From the NCBI RefSeq assembly GCF_900142385.1, contig NZ_FRAQ01000001.1, forward strand, positions 1,798,001 through 1,862,000: DNA of 64,000 nt, written 5' to 3'. Both the position numbers and the translations under genes were made by a program. The notes under the pieces were generated by a model. It had not been told where the DNA came from, did not search any database, and worked only from the letters and a program-made list of their open reading frames with translations. Source of the DNA: Marinobacter antarcticus. GTDB lineage: Bacteria > Pseudomonadota > Gammaproteobacteria > Pseudomonadales > Oleiphilaceae. Position 1 is the first letter of the stretch, and every line of letters starts with the position of its first letter. Shown in pieces: positions 1 through 8,811 of the stretch.

Positions 1-580
1 TATTAGCTTGCTGGAGGGTGCTGCACAGGCTACACCCTTTGTTGACGTAGAGCCGGTTTATCAGATTGCTGTGGGCGAATTGTCGGAACAGTTGCAGCGC
101 TTCAAAGCTACCCGGAACAACCTGATTACCGAGCCTGTAGGCACAGGCTTGACTCGCGCCCTGTATTCCACCTATGTGAGTTACCTGCCACCGGAGAACT
201 TCACCTATACCGTGCCCCAGCATGGGGATGAGCGCGGTGTGTTCGTGGAAATGCTGAAAACCCCGGATGCCGGCCAGTTTTCGTTTTTCACCGCCCACCC
301 CGGTGTTACCCGTGGCGGCCATTACCACCACTCCAAAACTGAAAAGTTCCTGGTGATCAAAGGCGAGGCCTGCTTCCGTTTCCGCCACATGCTGACCGAC
401 GAGTTCTATGAACTGCACACCTCCGGTGACAAGCCGGAGATTGTGGAAACCGTTCCGGGCTGGACTCACGATATCACCAACGAGGGTGACAACGAGTTGG
501 TCTGCATGCTCTGGGCTAACGAGATTTTCGACCGTGAACGCCCGGATACCTTTGCCTGCCCGGTGGGCACCGAAGCCTGA
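1..580 (+). CDS. wbjC: WbjC/FnlB/CapF C-terminal part (UDP-L-FucNAc pathway reductase/epimerase), 5'-truncated by window edge
   Basis: The reading frame is open from the first bases, so the gene begins outside the window. The TTG at position 8 is unlikely to be its true start. The visible 190 residues end in a cupin domain with the segment GGHYHHSKTEKF and a WTHDITNEG strand. In CapF/WbjC enzymes this domain follows an N-terminal short-chain dehydrogenase domain and supports the C3 epimerisation and C4 reduction steps toward UDP-N-acetyl-L-fucosamine. The next gene, wbjD, supplies the last step, and 29 bp separate the two. The SDR half and catalytic YxxxK are not visible here. Identity is confident from the cupin sequence and the neighbour. 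Confidence 0.88.
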   Translation, partial: ISLLEGAAQATPFVDVEPVYQIAVGELSEQLQRFKATRNNLITEPVGTGLTRALYSTYVSYLPPENFTYTVPQHGDERGVFVEMLKTPDAGQFSFFTAHPGVTRGGHYHHSKTEKFLVIKGEACFRFRHMLTDEFYELHTSGDKPEIVETVPGWTHDITNEGDNELVCMLWANEIFDRERPDTFACPVGTEA

Positions 581-609
581 ATCGCCAGTACGAATAGTTG
601 AGTAATTAT

Positions 610-1743
610 ATGAACAAGTTGAAAGTAATGACCGTGGTTGGCACCCGGCCGGAGATTATTCGTCTTTCCCGGGTAATGGCCAAATTGGATGAGCATTGCG
701 AGCATATTCTGGTTCACACTGGCCAGAACTACGATTTTGAACTGAATGAAATTTTCTTCCAGGACTTGGGTATCCGCAAGCCGGATCATTTTCTGAACGC
801 CGCTGGTGTCACTGGTGCAGAAACGATCGGCAACGTGATTATCGCGGTTGATAAAGTGCTGGCCGAAGTTCAGCCGGAAGCCCTGCTGATACTGGGCGAT
901 ACCAACAGTTGTATGGCGGTTATCCCCGCCAAACGCCGCAAGATTCCGACCTTCCATATGGAGGCCGGCAACCGCTGCTTTGATATGCGAGTGCCAGAGG
1001 AAATCAACCGCCGCATTGTGGACCATACCGCGGATATCAACCTCACCTACAGCACCATCGCCCGGGATTACCTGCTGCGCGAAGGCCTGCCGCCAGACCG
1101 GATAATCAAAACCGGAAGCCCGATGTTTGAAGTGCTGAACCACTTCCGCGAGGGCATTGACGCTTCCGATGTTTTGGAGCGCTTGGGTCTGACGGAAGGG
1201 CAGTTCTTTGTGGTCAGTGCCCACCGGGAAGAGAATGTGGATTCTGACAAGAACTTCCTGGCCCTTGTTGACACCCTGAACGCCGTGGCGGAGCAGTACG
1301 GCTACCCGGTGATTGTTTCTACCCACCCTCGAACCCAGAAGCGGGTGGATGCCATGGGTGTGCAGTTCCATGAGAATGTACGCTTGCTGAAGCCACTGGG
1401 GTTCAAGGATTACAACAAACTGCAGTTGAGCGCCAAGGCTGTGCTGTCGGACAGCGGCACCATTAACGAAGAAGCCTCCATCCTCAACTTCCCGGCACTG
1501 AACATTCGTGAAGCTCATGAGCGCCCTGAAGGGATGGAAGAAACTGCTGCCATGATGGTGGGGTTGAGCAAGGAGCGCGTGTTGCAGGGTTTGGCGATTC
1601 TTGAAAGCCAGGGACGTGGCGATGAGCGTACCTTGCGATTGGTGGCTGATTACAGCATGCCAAATGTAGCTGATAAGATTGTTCGCATTATTCACAGTTA
1701 TCGTGACTATGTGATGCAGACGGTTTGGAAGTGTTATGACTAA
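610..1743 (+). CDS. wbjD: UDP-N-acetylglucosamine 2-epimerase family protein (WbjD/FnlC/CapG)
   Basis: The protein has a non-hydrolysing UDP-GlcNAc 2-epimerase fold. It opens with VMTVVGTRPEIIRLS and carries HTGQNYD, LGDTNS, HMEAGNRCFD, PEEINRR, SAHREENVD and the late nucleotide-binding segment SDSGTINEEA. Next to wbjC it should convert UDP-N-acetyl-L-pneumosamine (L-TalNAc) to UDP-N-acetyl-L-fucosamine in the cytoplasm. An in-frame TTG lies at 598, but the ATG at 610 gives the family's usual N-terminus and has a GAG about 6 bases upstream. The last 8 bases overlap the next gene, so translation is probably coupled. Length (377 aa) is normal for the family. Confidence 0.92.
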   Translation: MNKLKVMTVVGTRPEIIRLSRVMAKLDEHCEHILVHTGQNYDFELNEIFFQDLGIRKPDHFLNAAGVTGAETIGNVIIAVDKVLAEVQPEALLILGDTNSCMAVIPAKRRKIPTFHMEAGNRCFDMRVPEEINRRIVDHTADINLTYSTIARDYLLREGLPPDRIIKTGSPMFEVLNHFREGIDASDVLERLGLTEGQFFVVSAHREENVDSDKNFLALVDTLNAVAEQYGYPVIVSTHPRTQKRVDAMGVQFHENVRLLKPLGFKDYNKLQLSAKAVLSDSGTINEEASILNFPALNIREAHERPEGMEETAAMMVGLSKERVLQGLAILESQGRGDERTLRLVADYSMPNVADKIVRIIHSYRDYVMQTVWKCYD

Positions 1744-2899
1744 TGGCCAGAAGTTGGTGGTGTACGTTGGGCCATATGCCTTTCCTGACGGTGGTGCCGC
1801 TGCTAGAAGAATTTATGGGAATTGTATTTCGCTTAAGAGTGCGGGGTATGATGTTGTTGTAACATCAGGCCAAATGTCTGATGAGGTTGATAAAAAATAC
1901 AACGGAATTCCGGTGGTGTCTCTAAATGAGCGGCGCCATGAAGATTTACCGACTCTTTTAAAGCACCTGATGTACTTTTCTGCCGGAAAGGTGACAGTTG
2001 ATTGGCTGAATTCGCTTGATAAGAAGCCTGAGTCAATAATCCTGTATAGCGGATACTCGCCCTATTTATTTAGGCTTCTTCCTTGGGCGAAGAAAAATGG
2101 AGTTAAGATAATATTTGATGTTGTGGAATGGTATGATCCGCCTAACCTGATGGCTCGTTTCTTTTCTCCCTATTATTTGAATATAGAATTGGCTATGCGA
2201 TATTTAATTAAAAGGTGCGATGGTTTAATTGTAATTAGTGATTATTTGAGAAAATATTACGCTCCAGCTGTGAAAAATATTGTGCAGGTTCCGCCAACAG
2301 TGGATTTGATAAATATTTCCCCGAGTGATCTCTATCGTAATCAGAACTCTACTAAATTTGTATATGCTGGAACTCCGGGTAGTAAAGATGCCCTCTCTTC
2401 AATTATAGCTGCTGTTTTTAAAGCCGATGCACTAGGTGAGAGGGTCGAGTTTCATATAGCGGGCGTTCCAATAGATCGTTTGGTGGATTTCTTGCCATCA
2501 ACTGATAATAACTCGGATTTTGTAGGCAGGGTTGTAAAATGTCATGGTGTTTTGAGTCACATGGATACGATGAATTTGGTAAGAACTTCTGACTATTCAA
2601 TTATATTGCGACCAGATAAGCGTAGCATTCAGGCTGGATTTCCTACTAAGTTTGTCGAGAGTATGGCCGTTGGGACGCCGGTTATAGCGAATCTTACCAG
2701 TGATCTTGGTAGGTATTTAAAAGATGGTTTTAATGGATTTGTCTGTCCAAACTCAGATATAGATAGTTTGGTTGAAGTGATTAAAAGGTGCTCGCAATAT
2801 AATGATAGAGAATGCATGAGACTGCGTGCCAGGGAAACAGCGGAATCATATTTTGCACCAGAGGTGTACTCTGATGAATTTCTCAAACTAATTGGTTGA
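1736..2899 (+). CDS. Glycosyltransferase family 4 (group 1) protein
   Basis: This 387-residue protein has a GT-B layout. A glycine-rich N-terminal strand ([18 protein letters not shown]) is followed by a C-terminal donor-binding half with [21 protein letters not shown] and an E-rich region around [14 protein letters not shown]. That is the usual EX7E-type signature area of family 4 retaining transferases. It starts within the end of wbjD (ATGACTAA overlap). Directly after the FucNAc genes it may transfer FucNAc, but substrate specificity cannot be read from sequence. The gene is visibly AT-richer than its neighbours, with many AAT, ATA and TTA codons, which suggests later acquisition or serotype-specific exchange. 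Confidence 0.85.
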   Translation: MTNGQKLVVYVGPYAFPDGGAAARRIYGNCISLKSAGYDVVVTSGQMSDEVDKKYNGIPVVSLNERRHEDLPTLLKHLMYFSAGKVTVDWLNSLDKKPESIILYSGYSPYLFRLLPWAKKNGVKIIFDVVEWYDPPNLMARFFSPYYLNIELAMRYLIKRCDGLIVISDYLRKYYAPAVKNIVQVPPTVDLINISPSDLYRNQNSTKFVYAGTPGSKDALSSIIAAVFKADALGERVEFHIAGVPIDRLVDFLPSTDNNSDFVGRVVKCHGVLSHMDTMNLVRTSDYSIILRPDKRSIQAGFPTKFVESMAVGTPVIANLTSDLGRYLKDGFNGFVCPNSDIDSLVEVIKRCSQYNDRECMRLRARETAESYFAPEVYSDEFLKLIG

Positions 2900-2903
2900 A
2901 TTA

Positions 2904-3926
2904 ATGAGCACTTATCAAAACCTGATTTACTTTCTTAAAGAGACGCAAAAAACGTGGCTAATAACTGGCACCGCTGGCTTCATAGGCTCCAATCTTCTCG
3001 AACATCTCCTCAAGCTAAACCAAAACGTAATTGGGTTGGACAACTTCGCCACCGGCCATCAGCACAATCTAGGTGAAGTTCAAAGCTTGGTCACCCCGGA
3101 ACAATGGTCGCTCTTTACCTTCATTGAAGGCGACATTCGCAACCAAGATGATTGTGCAAAAGCCTGCGAGGGTGTGGACTATGTACTGCACCAAGCCGCT
3201 TTGGGCTCAGTGCCACGCTCCATCAACGATCCCATCACCACAAATGCAGCCAATATCGCGGGCTTTCTGAACATGCTGGTAGCTGCTCGTGATGCCAGCG
3301 TGAAAAGCTTCACATATGCTGCCAGTAGCTCCACCTACGGCGATCACCCGGCGCTGCCAAAGGTTGAGGAGAATATCGGCAAGCCTCTGTCCCCCTACGC
3401 CGTCACCAAGTACGTGAACGAATTGTATGCGGATGTGTTCGCTACAACCTACGGCTTCAAAACTATCGGTCTACGTTATTTCAATGTGTTCGGTAAACGG
3501 CAGGACCCGAACGGTGCCTATGCGGCGGTAATCCCAAAGTGGACAGCAGCCATGGTCAGTGGTGAGGATGTATTCATCAACGGCGATGGCGAAACCAGCC
3601 GGGATTTTTGTTTCATTGAAAACGCCGTTCAGGCCAATCTGCTCGCAGCGACGGCCGACGAAGCTGCTAAGAATGAGGTATACAACGTGGCAGTTGGGGA
3701 TCGCACCACCCTGAATATTTTGTTCAATTCGCTGAAAGAGGCTTTGGCGGAAAACGGTGTGGTTAACGAGAAACAGCCGGTGTACCGCGATTTTCGGCCG
3801 GGAGATGTGCGGCATTCGCAGGCAGATATCAGCAAGGCAGCCAGCAAGCTGGGGTATGCGCCGGAATATCGGATTGCGGAGGGTATTGCCAAGGCGATGC
3901 CATGGTATCTTGACCGCAAAAGCTAA
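2904..3926 (+). CDS. wbpP: UDP-N-acetylglucosamine 4-epimerase (WbpP-like, extended SDR)
   Basis: This is an extended short-chain dehydrogenase of 340 residues. The NAD-binding TGTAGFIG lies at residues 21-28. The catalytic triad is seen as the Ser run at 141-143 (SSSTYGD) and Y165/K169 in SPYAVTKY. The N-terminal extension before the Rossmann strand and the [12 protein letters not shown] segment match the WbpP/WbgU group, which interconverts UDP-GlcNAc and UDP-GalNAc. The TTG at 2892 is in frame, but the ATG at 2904 gives the family N-terminus. Paired with the dehydrogenase that follows, it should feed UDP-GalNAcA synthesis. GC content returns to the operon norm here after the AT-rich transferase. 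Confidence 0.9.
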   Translation: MSTYQNLIYFLKETQKTWLITGTAGFIGSNLLEHLLKLNQNVIGLDNFATGHQHNLGEVQSLVTPEQWSLFTFIEGDIRNQDDCAKACEGVDYVLHQAALGSVPRSINDPITTNAANIAGFLNMLVAARDASVKSFTYAASSSTYGDHPALPKVEENIGKPLSPYAVTKYVNELYADVFATTYGFKTIGLRYFNVFGKRQDPNGAYAAVIPKWTAAMVSGEDVFINGDGETSRDFCFIENAVQANLLAATADEAAKNEVYNVAVGDRTTLNILFNSLKEALAENGVVNEKQPVYRDFRPGDVRHSQADISKAASKLGYAPEYRIAEGIAKAMPWYLDRKS

Positions 3927-3976
3927 GTTTACTCCGCCCAGTTACCACTTGTTCAATTTATCAACGGATCTGTTTC

Positions 3977-5239
3977 ATGAAGAAAATCGCAATCATAGGT
4001 CTCGGCTATGTAGGTCTTCCCTTGGCTGTTGCCTTTGGCGAGAAGCGACTGGTTGTTGGTTTTGACGTCAACACCAAGCGAATTGCCGAGCTTAAAAATG
4101 GCAACGACTTCACCCGGGAAGTTTCTCCCGAGGAATTGGCCGCGGCGCCTCAGTTGTCGTTCAGCGATTGCCTAGATGATATTGCCGACTGCACGGTGTT
4201 CATTGTGACTGTGCCTACGCCGATAGATGATTTCAAAACCCCGGATCTCACGCCGCTGGTGAAGGCCAGTGAGAGCGTGGGCAAGGTGCTAAAAGCCGGC
4301 GATATTGTAATTTACGAATCCACGGTTTATCCCGGTGCCACAGAGGAAGTGTGTGTGCCTGTGCTGGAGCGGGTGTCTGGTTTGAAATTCAATGAGGATT
4401 TTTACGCCGGTTACAGCCCCGAGCGAATCAATCCGGGAGACAAGGAGCATCGGGTGACCACGATTATGAAGGTCACTTCCGGCTCCACCCCTGCCATTGC
4501 GAACGAAGTTGATGCCCTGTATGCGGAGATTATTACTGCGGGCACTCACAAAGCCAGTTCTATTAAGGTGGCGGAAGCTGCCAAGGTGATTGAAAACACT
4601 CAGCGGGATCTGAACATTGCGTTGATAAATGAGTTGGCGATGATCTTCGCCCGGCTGGGGATTGATACCCACGAAGTGTTGGCTGCGGCCGGTACCAAGT
4701 GGAATTTTCTGCCGTTCAAGCCTGGCCTGGTTGGCGGCCATTGTATTGGGGTGGACCCGTACTACCTGACCCACAAAGCTCAGGCTATTGGTTACCACCC
4801 GGAAGTCATCCTCGCAGGCCGCCGGGTGAACGACGGTATGGGTTCCTATGTGGCGTCTGAACTGGTAAAAGCCATGATCAAAGCCGGCCATACTATAGCT
4901 AAAGCCCGGGTGCTGATAATGGGCTTCGCTTTCAAGGAAAACTGCCCGGACCTGCGTAATACCCGTGTGATTGATGTGGTAAAAGAGCTAGAGGATTTTG
5001 GCTGCCAGGTGGATATTACCGACTGCTGGGCAGACAGTACCGAGGCGCAGCACGAGTATGGGATTAGCCTGACCGAGCAGCCAGGGCAAGGCGAGTACGA
5101 CGGTGTTATTGTGGCTGTTCCCCACAAAGAGTATGCGTTGATGAGTGCTGATGACCTGCGGGGCTATCTTAAGGCGGGTGGTTTACTTTATGACCTCAAA
5201 GGTTTGTTGCCGTTAGGTGAAGCGGACTTGCGACTCTGA
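3977..5239 (+). CDS. wbpO: UDP-N-acetyl-D-galactosamine/glucosamine 6-dehydrogenase (WbpO/TviB family)
   Basis: This is a 420-residue UDP-sugar dehydrogenase. The N-terminal NAD-binding motif is [11 protein letters not shown] (residues 7-17), and the catalytic cysteine is C256 in [12 protein letters not shown]. The central domain has the conserved [17 protein letters not shown] helix, and the C-terminal UDP-binding domain contains [14 protein letters not shown]. It should oxidise UDP-GalNAc (made by the preceding epimerase) to UDP-GalNAcA with two NAD. The family also contains UDP-GlcNAc dehydrogenases (TviB/WbpA), so the exact sugar is inferred from the wbpP neighbour. The next gene starts on its stop codon (one-base overlap at 5239). 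Confidence 0.92.
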   Translation: MKKIAIIGLGYVGLPLAVAFGEKRLVVGFDVNTKRIAELKNGNDFTREVSPEELAAAPQLSFSDCLDDIADCTVFIVTVPTPIDDFKTPDLTPLVKASESVGKVLKAGDIVIYESTVYPGATEEVCVPVLERVSGLKFNEDFYAGYSPERINPGDKEHRVTTIMKVTSGSTPAIANEVDALYAEIITAGTHKASSIKVAEAAKVIENTQRDLNIALINELAMIFARLGIDTHEVLAAAGTKWNFLPFKPGLVGGHCIGVDPYYLTHKAQAIGYHPEVILAGRRVNDGMGSYVASELVKAMIKAGHTIAKARVLIMGFAFKENCPDLRNTRVIDVVKELEDFGCQVDITDCWADSTEAQHEYGISLTEQPGQGEYDGVIVAVPHKEYALMSADDLRGYLKAGGLLYDLKGLLPLGEADLRL

Positions 5240-6360
5240 TGACGTTTCTACTGATCGCTAGTTTTCCTGATTCGCTCATCAAGTTTCGCGGGCCGTTGCT
5301 GCGTGCCTTGTTGGCAAAAGGGCTGGAGGTTCATGTCGCGGCGCCGGATTTATCCGGGGCGCAAGATATCCGGAACGAGCTCGTTGCGATGGGTATTACC
5401 CTGCACGAAATAGGGCTCAAACGCACGGGTACCGACCCGGTTGCGGATTTGGGCACCATGGCTGAGCTGTGGCGATTGATGCGCCGAATTCGGCCGGATT
5501 ATGTGCTTGGCTATACCATAAAACCAGTGATTTATGGTTCTATCGCGGCGTGGGTGGTGGGTGTTCCCAACCGGTTTTCACTTGTCACGGGGCTTGGTTA
5601 TGCCTTTACTGGTGAAGCCTCGGGTAAGCGAGGTCTGCTGCGGAAGCTGATTCAGCGTTTGTACCGGTTCGGGCTCTCTAAATGCCATAAAGTGTTCTTC
5701 CAAAACCCGGATGACGAGGCGCTGTTCCGGCAGCTTGATTTGCTACCGTTGGATAATCTCTCCTGTGTGGTTAATGGCTCTGGCGTGGACGTGGCTGATT
5801 ATTTGGTGGTTCCGTTACCCGAGAATACGTCGTTCCTTCTGATCGCTCGCCTGTTAGGCGACAAGGGTGTTCGTGAGTACGCGAAGGCAGCCAGAAAGGT
5901 GAGACAGGCTCATCCTCAGGTGAGTTTTAAACTGGTGGGCTGGATTGACGATAATCCCGATGCCATTGGCCAGCACGAGCTGGATGAGTGGGTAAACTCC
6001 GGCACCCTGGAATTTCTTGGAAAACTGGCCGACGTGCGTCCGGCCATTGCTGGCAGCAATGTCTATGTGCTGCCGTCGTACCGCGAGGGGACCCCCCGCA
6101 CAGTGTTGGAGGCAATGGCCATGGGCCGGCCGGTCATTACCACCGACGCACCCGGTTGTCGGGAAACGGTAGTGGATGGTGACAACGGCTTTCTGGTGCC
6201 TGTACAGGCAGTGGACGAGCTGGCCAGCGCAATGGTTCAGTTTATAGAAGAGCCGCAGCTCGCCGCGCGGATGGGCGAGCGCTCGAGGCTGATTGCAGAA
6301 GAAAAGTATGACGTTCATAAAGTGAATGAAATCATGTTGAGTGGGATGGGGATTCAGTGA
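5239..6360 (+). CDS. Glycosyltransferase family 4 protein, PglA-like
   Basis: This 373-residue GT-B transferase has an N-terminal acceptor half with FRGPLLRALLAKGLEVHVAAP and a conserved RFSLVTGLGYAF. Its C-terminal donor half has LLIARLLGDKGVREY and the signature region VLPSYREGTPRTVLEAMAMG. This architecture is shared with PglA/CapM-type transferases, which add the second sugar onto a lipid-linked acetamido sugar at the inner membrane. The gene overlaps wbpO by one base and the phosphosugar transferase gene by four (GTGA), so the three are probably co-translated. By analogy with pglA it may add a GalNAc-type residue to Und-PP-diNAcBac. That substrate is inferred. Confidence 0.88.
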   Translation: MTFLLIASFPDSLIKFRGPLLRALLAKGLEVHVAAPDLSGAQDIRNELVAMGITLHEIGLKRTGTDPVADLGTMAELWRLMRRIRPDYVLGYTIKPVIYGSIAAWVVGVPNRFSLVTGLGYAFTGEASGKRGLLRKLIQRLYRFGLSKCHKVFFQNPDDEALFRQLDLLPLDNLSCVVNGSGVDVADYLVVPLPENTSFLLIARLLGDKGVREYAKAARKVRQAHPQVSFKLVGWIDDNPDAIGQHELDEWVNSGTLEFLGKLADVRPAIAGSNVYVLPSYREGTPRTVLEAMAMGRPVITTDAPGCRETVVDGDNGFLVPVQAVDELASAMVQFIEEPQLAARMGERSRLIAEEKYDVHKVNEIMLSGMGIQ

Positions 6361-6953
6361 TCAAACGTATTTTTGATTTTCTGGTATCGCTTGCGGCGCT
6401 TATGACGTTACTTCCGGTGATTGCTGTTGTCGCCCTGCTGATCCATCGTAAACTAGGTTCGCCAGTTTTATTCCGTCAGATCCGTCCAGGAAAAAACGGA
6501 AAGCCTTTTCTGATGGTGAAGTTTCGTACCATGCGTGACGCGGTGGACGCCCAAGGTAATCCATTGCCGGACTCAGAACGGATGACTCCGTTTGGTCAAT
6601 TCCTTCGCTCCAGCAGTCTGGACGAACTGCCCGGACTCTGGAACGTGCTGAAAGGCGAGATGAGCCTTGTCGGTCCCCGCCCATTGTTAATGGAGTATTT
6701 GCCGCTTTATTCAAAAGAACAATACCGCCGCCATGACGTCCGCCCTGGCGTGACCGGTTGGGCCCAGGTGAATGGTCGTAATGCGATTTCCTGGGAGGAT
6801 AAGTTCAAGCTGGATGTCTGGTATGTAGATCATTGTTCGTTTTGGCTCGATTTGAAGATTCTGTTCCTGACTATCAAGAAAGTGCTGGTACGGGACGGGA
6901 TTAGTGGTGAAGGGGAGGTGACGATGTCCAGGTTCACCGGGAGCAACGATTGA
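6357..6953 (+). CDS. pglC: Initiating phosphoglycosyl transferase, PglC-like (bacterial sugar transferase)
   Basis: This is a 198-residue monotopic phosphoglycosyl transferase. A hydrophobic re-entrant helix spans about residues 5-30 (KRIFDFLVSLAALMTLLP). It is followed by VKFRTM, the catalytic Asp-Glu pair in SSSLDELPGLWNVLKGEMS, VGPRPLLMEYLPLY and RPGVTGWAQVNGRNAISW. The small size without the polytopic N-terminal domain of WcaJ/WbaP, together with the C-terminal EGEVTMSRFTGS, matches Campylobacter PglC, which moves phospho-diacetylbacillosamine onto undecaprenyl phosphate. The start is GTG at 6357, overlapping the upstream stop. The three genes that follow make UDP-bacillosamine, which supports the substrate assignment. 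Confidence 0.92.
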   Translation: MIKRIFDFLVSLAALMTLLPVIAVVALLIHRKLGSPVLFRQIRPGKNGKPFLMVKFRTMRDAVDAQGNPLPDSERMTPFGQFLRSSSLDELPGLWNVLKGEMSLVGPRPLLMEYLPLYSKEQYRRHDVRPGVTGWAQVNGRNAISWEDKFKLDVWYVDHCSFWLDLKILFLTIKKVLVRDGISGEGEVTMSRFTGSND

Positions 6954-7603
6954 TGCGCCTCGCCATTCTCGGAGCCAGCGGCCACGGTAAAGTAGTGGCT
7001 GATGCCGCAGAGCACGCTGGATGGCAGAGTGTTGTTTTTTTCGATGATGCCTGGCCTGGCCTTCAAGTCAACGGGCCGTGGGCGGTTGAAGGCAGTACTG
7101 AAGCGTTGATTGGGAGACTGACGGATTTTGATGGTGTGGTCGTTGCCATTGGGAATAATCGTATACGTTCAGTAAAACAAGCAGAGCTTGTGGCGGCTGG
7201 CGGGAAAATGGCCACGATTGTTCACCCGTCAGCAACGGTAAGTGTTCACGCGTTTATAGATGAGGGTAGTTTAGTCTTCGCGCATGCAGTCGTTAATGCC
7301 TGCGCCACCGTGGGTGCCGGTGTGATTATAAATACTGGCGCTGTCGTGGAGCATGACTGTGCGGTCGGCAATTTCGCTCATATTAGCCCTAATGCTGTGT
7401 TGGCCGGTGGTGTGACGCTCGGCCCGCTAGCTTGGGTTGGCAGTTGCGCTTCGGTAAGACAATTGATTGCGGTTGGCGAGGCTTCGGTAGTTGGGATGGG
7501 GGCTGTGGTGACCAGGGATGTGATCTCTGGCGTAACCGTAGTTGGCAACCCTGCGAAGGTGAAGGTGGTTGAACCCCGAAATCAAGATACTCACTCCATT
7601 TAA
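6953..7603 (+). CDS. pglD: UDP-4-amino-sugar acetyltransferase, PglD/NeuD family
   Basis: This is a 216-residue sialic-acid O-acetyltransferase/PglD-type protein. The N-terminal Rossmann-like domain begins RLAILGASGHGKVVADAA. From about residue 90 a left-handed beta-helix of hexapeptide repeats carries the catalytic histidine in NTGAVVEHDCAVG and ends VVGNPAKVKV. PglD acetylates the 4-amino group of UDP-4-amino-4,6-dideoxy-GlcNAc using acetyl-CoA. The ATG at 6953 overlaps the stop of pglC (TGATG). The TTG three bases earlier is less likely. With pglE and wbpM downstream it completes a UDP-diNAcBac pathway. Confidence 0.9.
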   Translation: MRLAILGASGHGKVVADAAEHAGWQSVVFFDDAWPGLQVNGPWAVEGSTEALIGRLTDFDGVVVAIGNNRIRSVKQAELVAAGGKMATIVHPSATVSVHAFIDEGSLVFAHAVVNACATVGAGVIINTGAVVEHDCAVGNFAHISPNAVLAGGVTLGPLAWVGSCASVRQLIAVGEASVVGMGAVVTRDVISGVTVVGNPAKVKVVEPRNQDTHSI

Positions 7604-7626
7604 ACCCGAAATCAAACAGAGTAACC

Positions 7627-8811
7627 ATGCTAAACGGACCTTTCTCTCCATGGCCCTCCTTCACCGAAGAAGAGGCCAACGCTGTTTCCAAAGTTCTGCT
7701 CTCCAATAAGGTAAATTACTGGACAGGCCAGGAATGCCGTGAGTTTGAGCGCGAGTTTGCGGAGTTTGCGGACTCTGAATACGCCATTGCACTGGCAAAC
7801 GGCACTCTTGCGCTGGACCTGGCCCTGAAAGGACTGGGCATCGGTCCTGGTGATGAGGTGGTGGTTACGCCCCGTACGTTTTTGGCTTCTGTTTCCAGCA
7901 TTGTAACGGCGGGTGCGGTGCCGGTGTTTGCGGAGGTGGACGCGGATTCACAGAATATCACAGCCGAAACGGTTAGTGCGGTGCTCACCGAGCGCACCCG
8001 GGCGATTATTTGTGTGCACTTGGCCGGCTGGCCTTGTGATATGGACCCCCTCATTGCGGTGGCCCGTGAGCACAATCTATTTGTGATTGAGGATTGTGCC
8101 CAAGCCCACGGTGCGAGGTACAAAGGTCGTGCTGTTGGCTCCATCGGCCATGTGGGTTGCTGGTCGTTCTGCCAGGACAAAATTATGACCACCGGAGGTG
8201 AGGGCGGTGCGGTAACCTGTAATGATCGTAACTTGTGGTCGCGTATGTGGTCGTATAAAGATCATGGCAAGAGCTGGAGCGCTGTTTATGAGCGCCAACA
8301 TCCGCCGGGGTTTCGTTGGTTGCACGAAAGCTTTGGCACCAACTGGCGCATGACTGAGATGCAGGGTGTCATAGGGCGTATCCAGCTTGCCCGCATGCCT
8401 GAATGGCGAAAAGCACGGCAACGTAACGCCAACGCCATCTGGGACTGTGCCCGTAACTTGCCGGGTTTGCGAGTGCCGGACGTACCCGCGGATATCGAGC
8501 ACGCTGCCTATAAGTGCTATGTTTTTGTTGAACCAAATCGGTTGGTAGAGGGATGGAGCCGTGATCGCATTCAGAATGCAATTGTAGAGGCAGGTGTTCC
8601 CTGCTTTTCTGGTTCTTGTTCTGAGGTGTATCTTGAGAAAGCATTTGACGGAACAGCTTGGCGACCGGAAATACCGCTGCCGGTTGCCCACGAACTGGGA
8701 GAGACCAGTTTGATGTTTTTAGTTCACCCAACGTTGACCGACGAAGAAATTCATAAAACTTGCGATGTTCTAGCAAGCGTTATGAAACAAGCGGTGCCTG
8801 CGGATGTTTAA
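7627..8811 (+). CDS. pglE: PLP-dependent aminotransferase, DegT/DnrJ/EryC1 family (PglE-like)
   Basis: This 394-residue aminotransferase has the PLP-binding lysine K185 in CQDKIMTTGGEGG, preceded by IEDCAQAHGARYKG (cofactor-contacting Asp) and LANGTLALDLAL near the N-terminus. These are family hallmarks of fold-type I nucleotide-sugar aminotransferases. Between pglD and wbpM it should aminate the 4-keto intermediate from the 4,6-dehydratase, using glutamate, to give UDP-4-amino-4,6-dideoxy-GlcNAc. It begins 23 bp after pglD and overlaps wbpM by eight bases, so the unit is one operon. Length is normal. Confidence 0.9.
   Translation: MLNGPFSPWPSFTEEEANAVSKVLLSNKVNYWTGQECREFEREFAEFADSEYAIALANGTLALDLALKGLGIGPGDEVVVTPRTFLASVSSIVTAGAVPVFAEVDADSQNITAETVSAVLTERTRAIICVHLAGWPCDMDPLIAVAREHNLFVIEDCAQAHGARYKGRAVGSIGHVGCWSFCQDKIMTTGGEGGAVTCNDRNLWSRMWSYKDHGKSWSAVYERQHPPGFRWLHESFGTNWRMTEMQGVIGRIQLARMPEWRKARQRNANAIWDCARNLPGLRVPDVPADIEHAAYKCYVFVEPNRLVEGWSRDRIQNAIVEAGVPCFSGSCSEVYLEKAFDGTAWRPEIPLPVAHELGETSLMFLVHPTLTDEEIHKTCDVLASVMKQAVPADV

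Noticed and set aside
466..1695. 409-codon minus-strand open frame opposite wbjD
   Set aside because: It lies wholly antisense to a well-conserved epimerase, has no family motifs and is explained by codon bias of the real gene.
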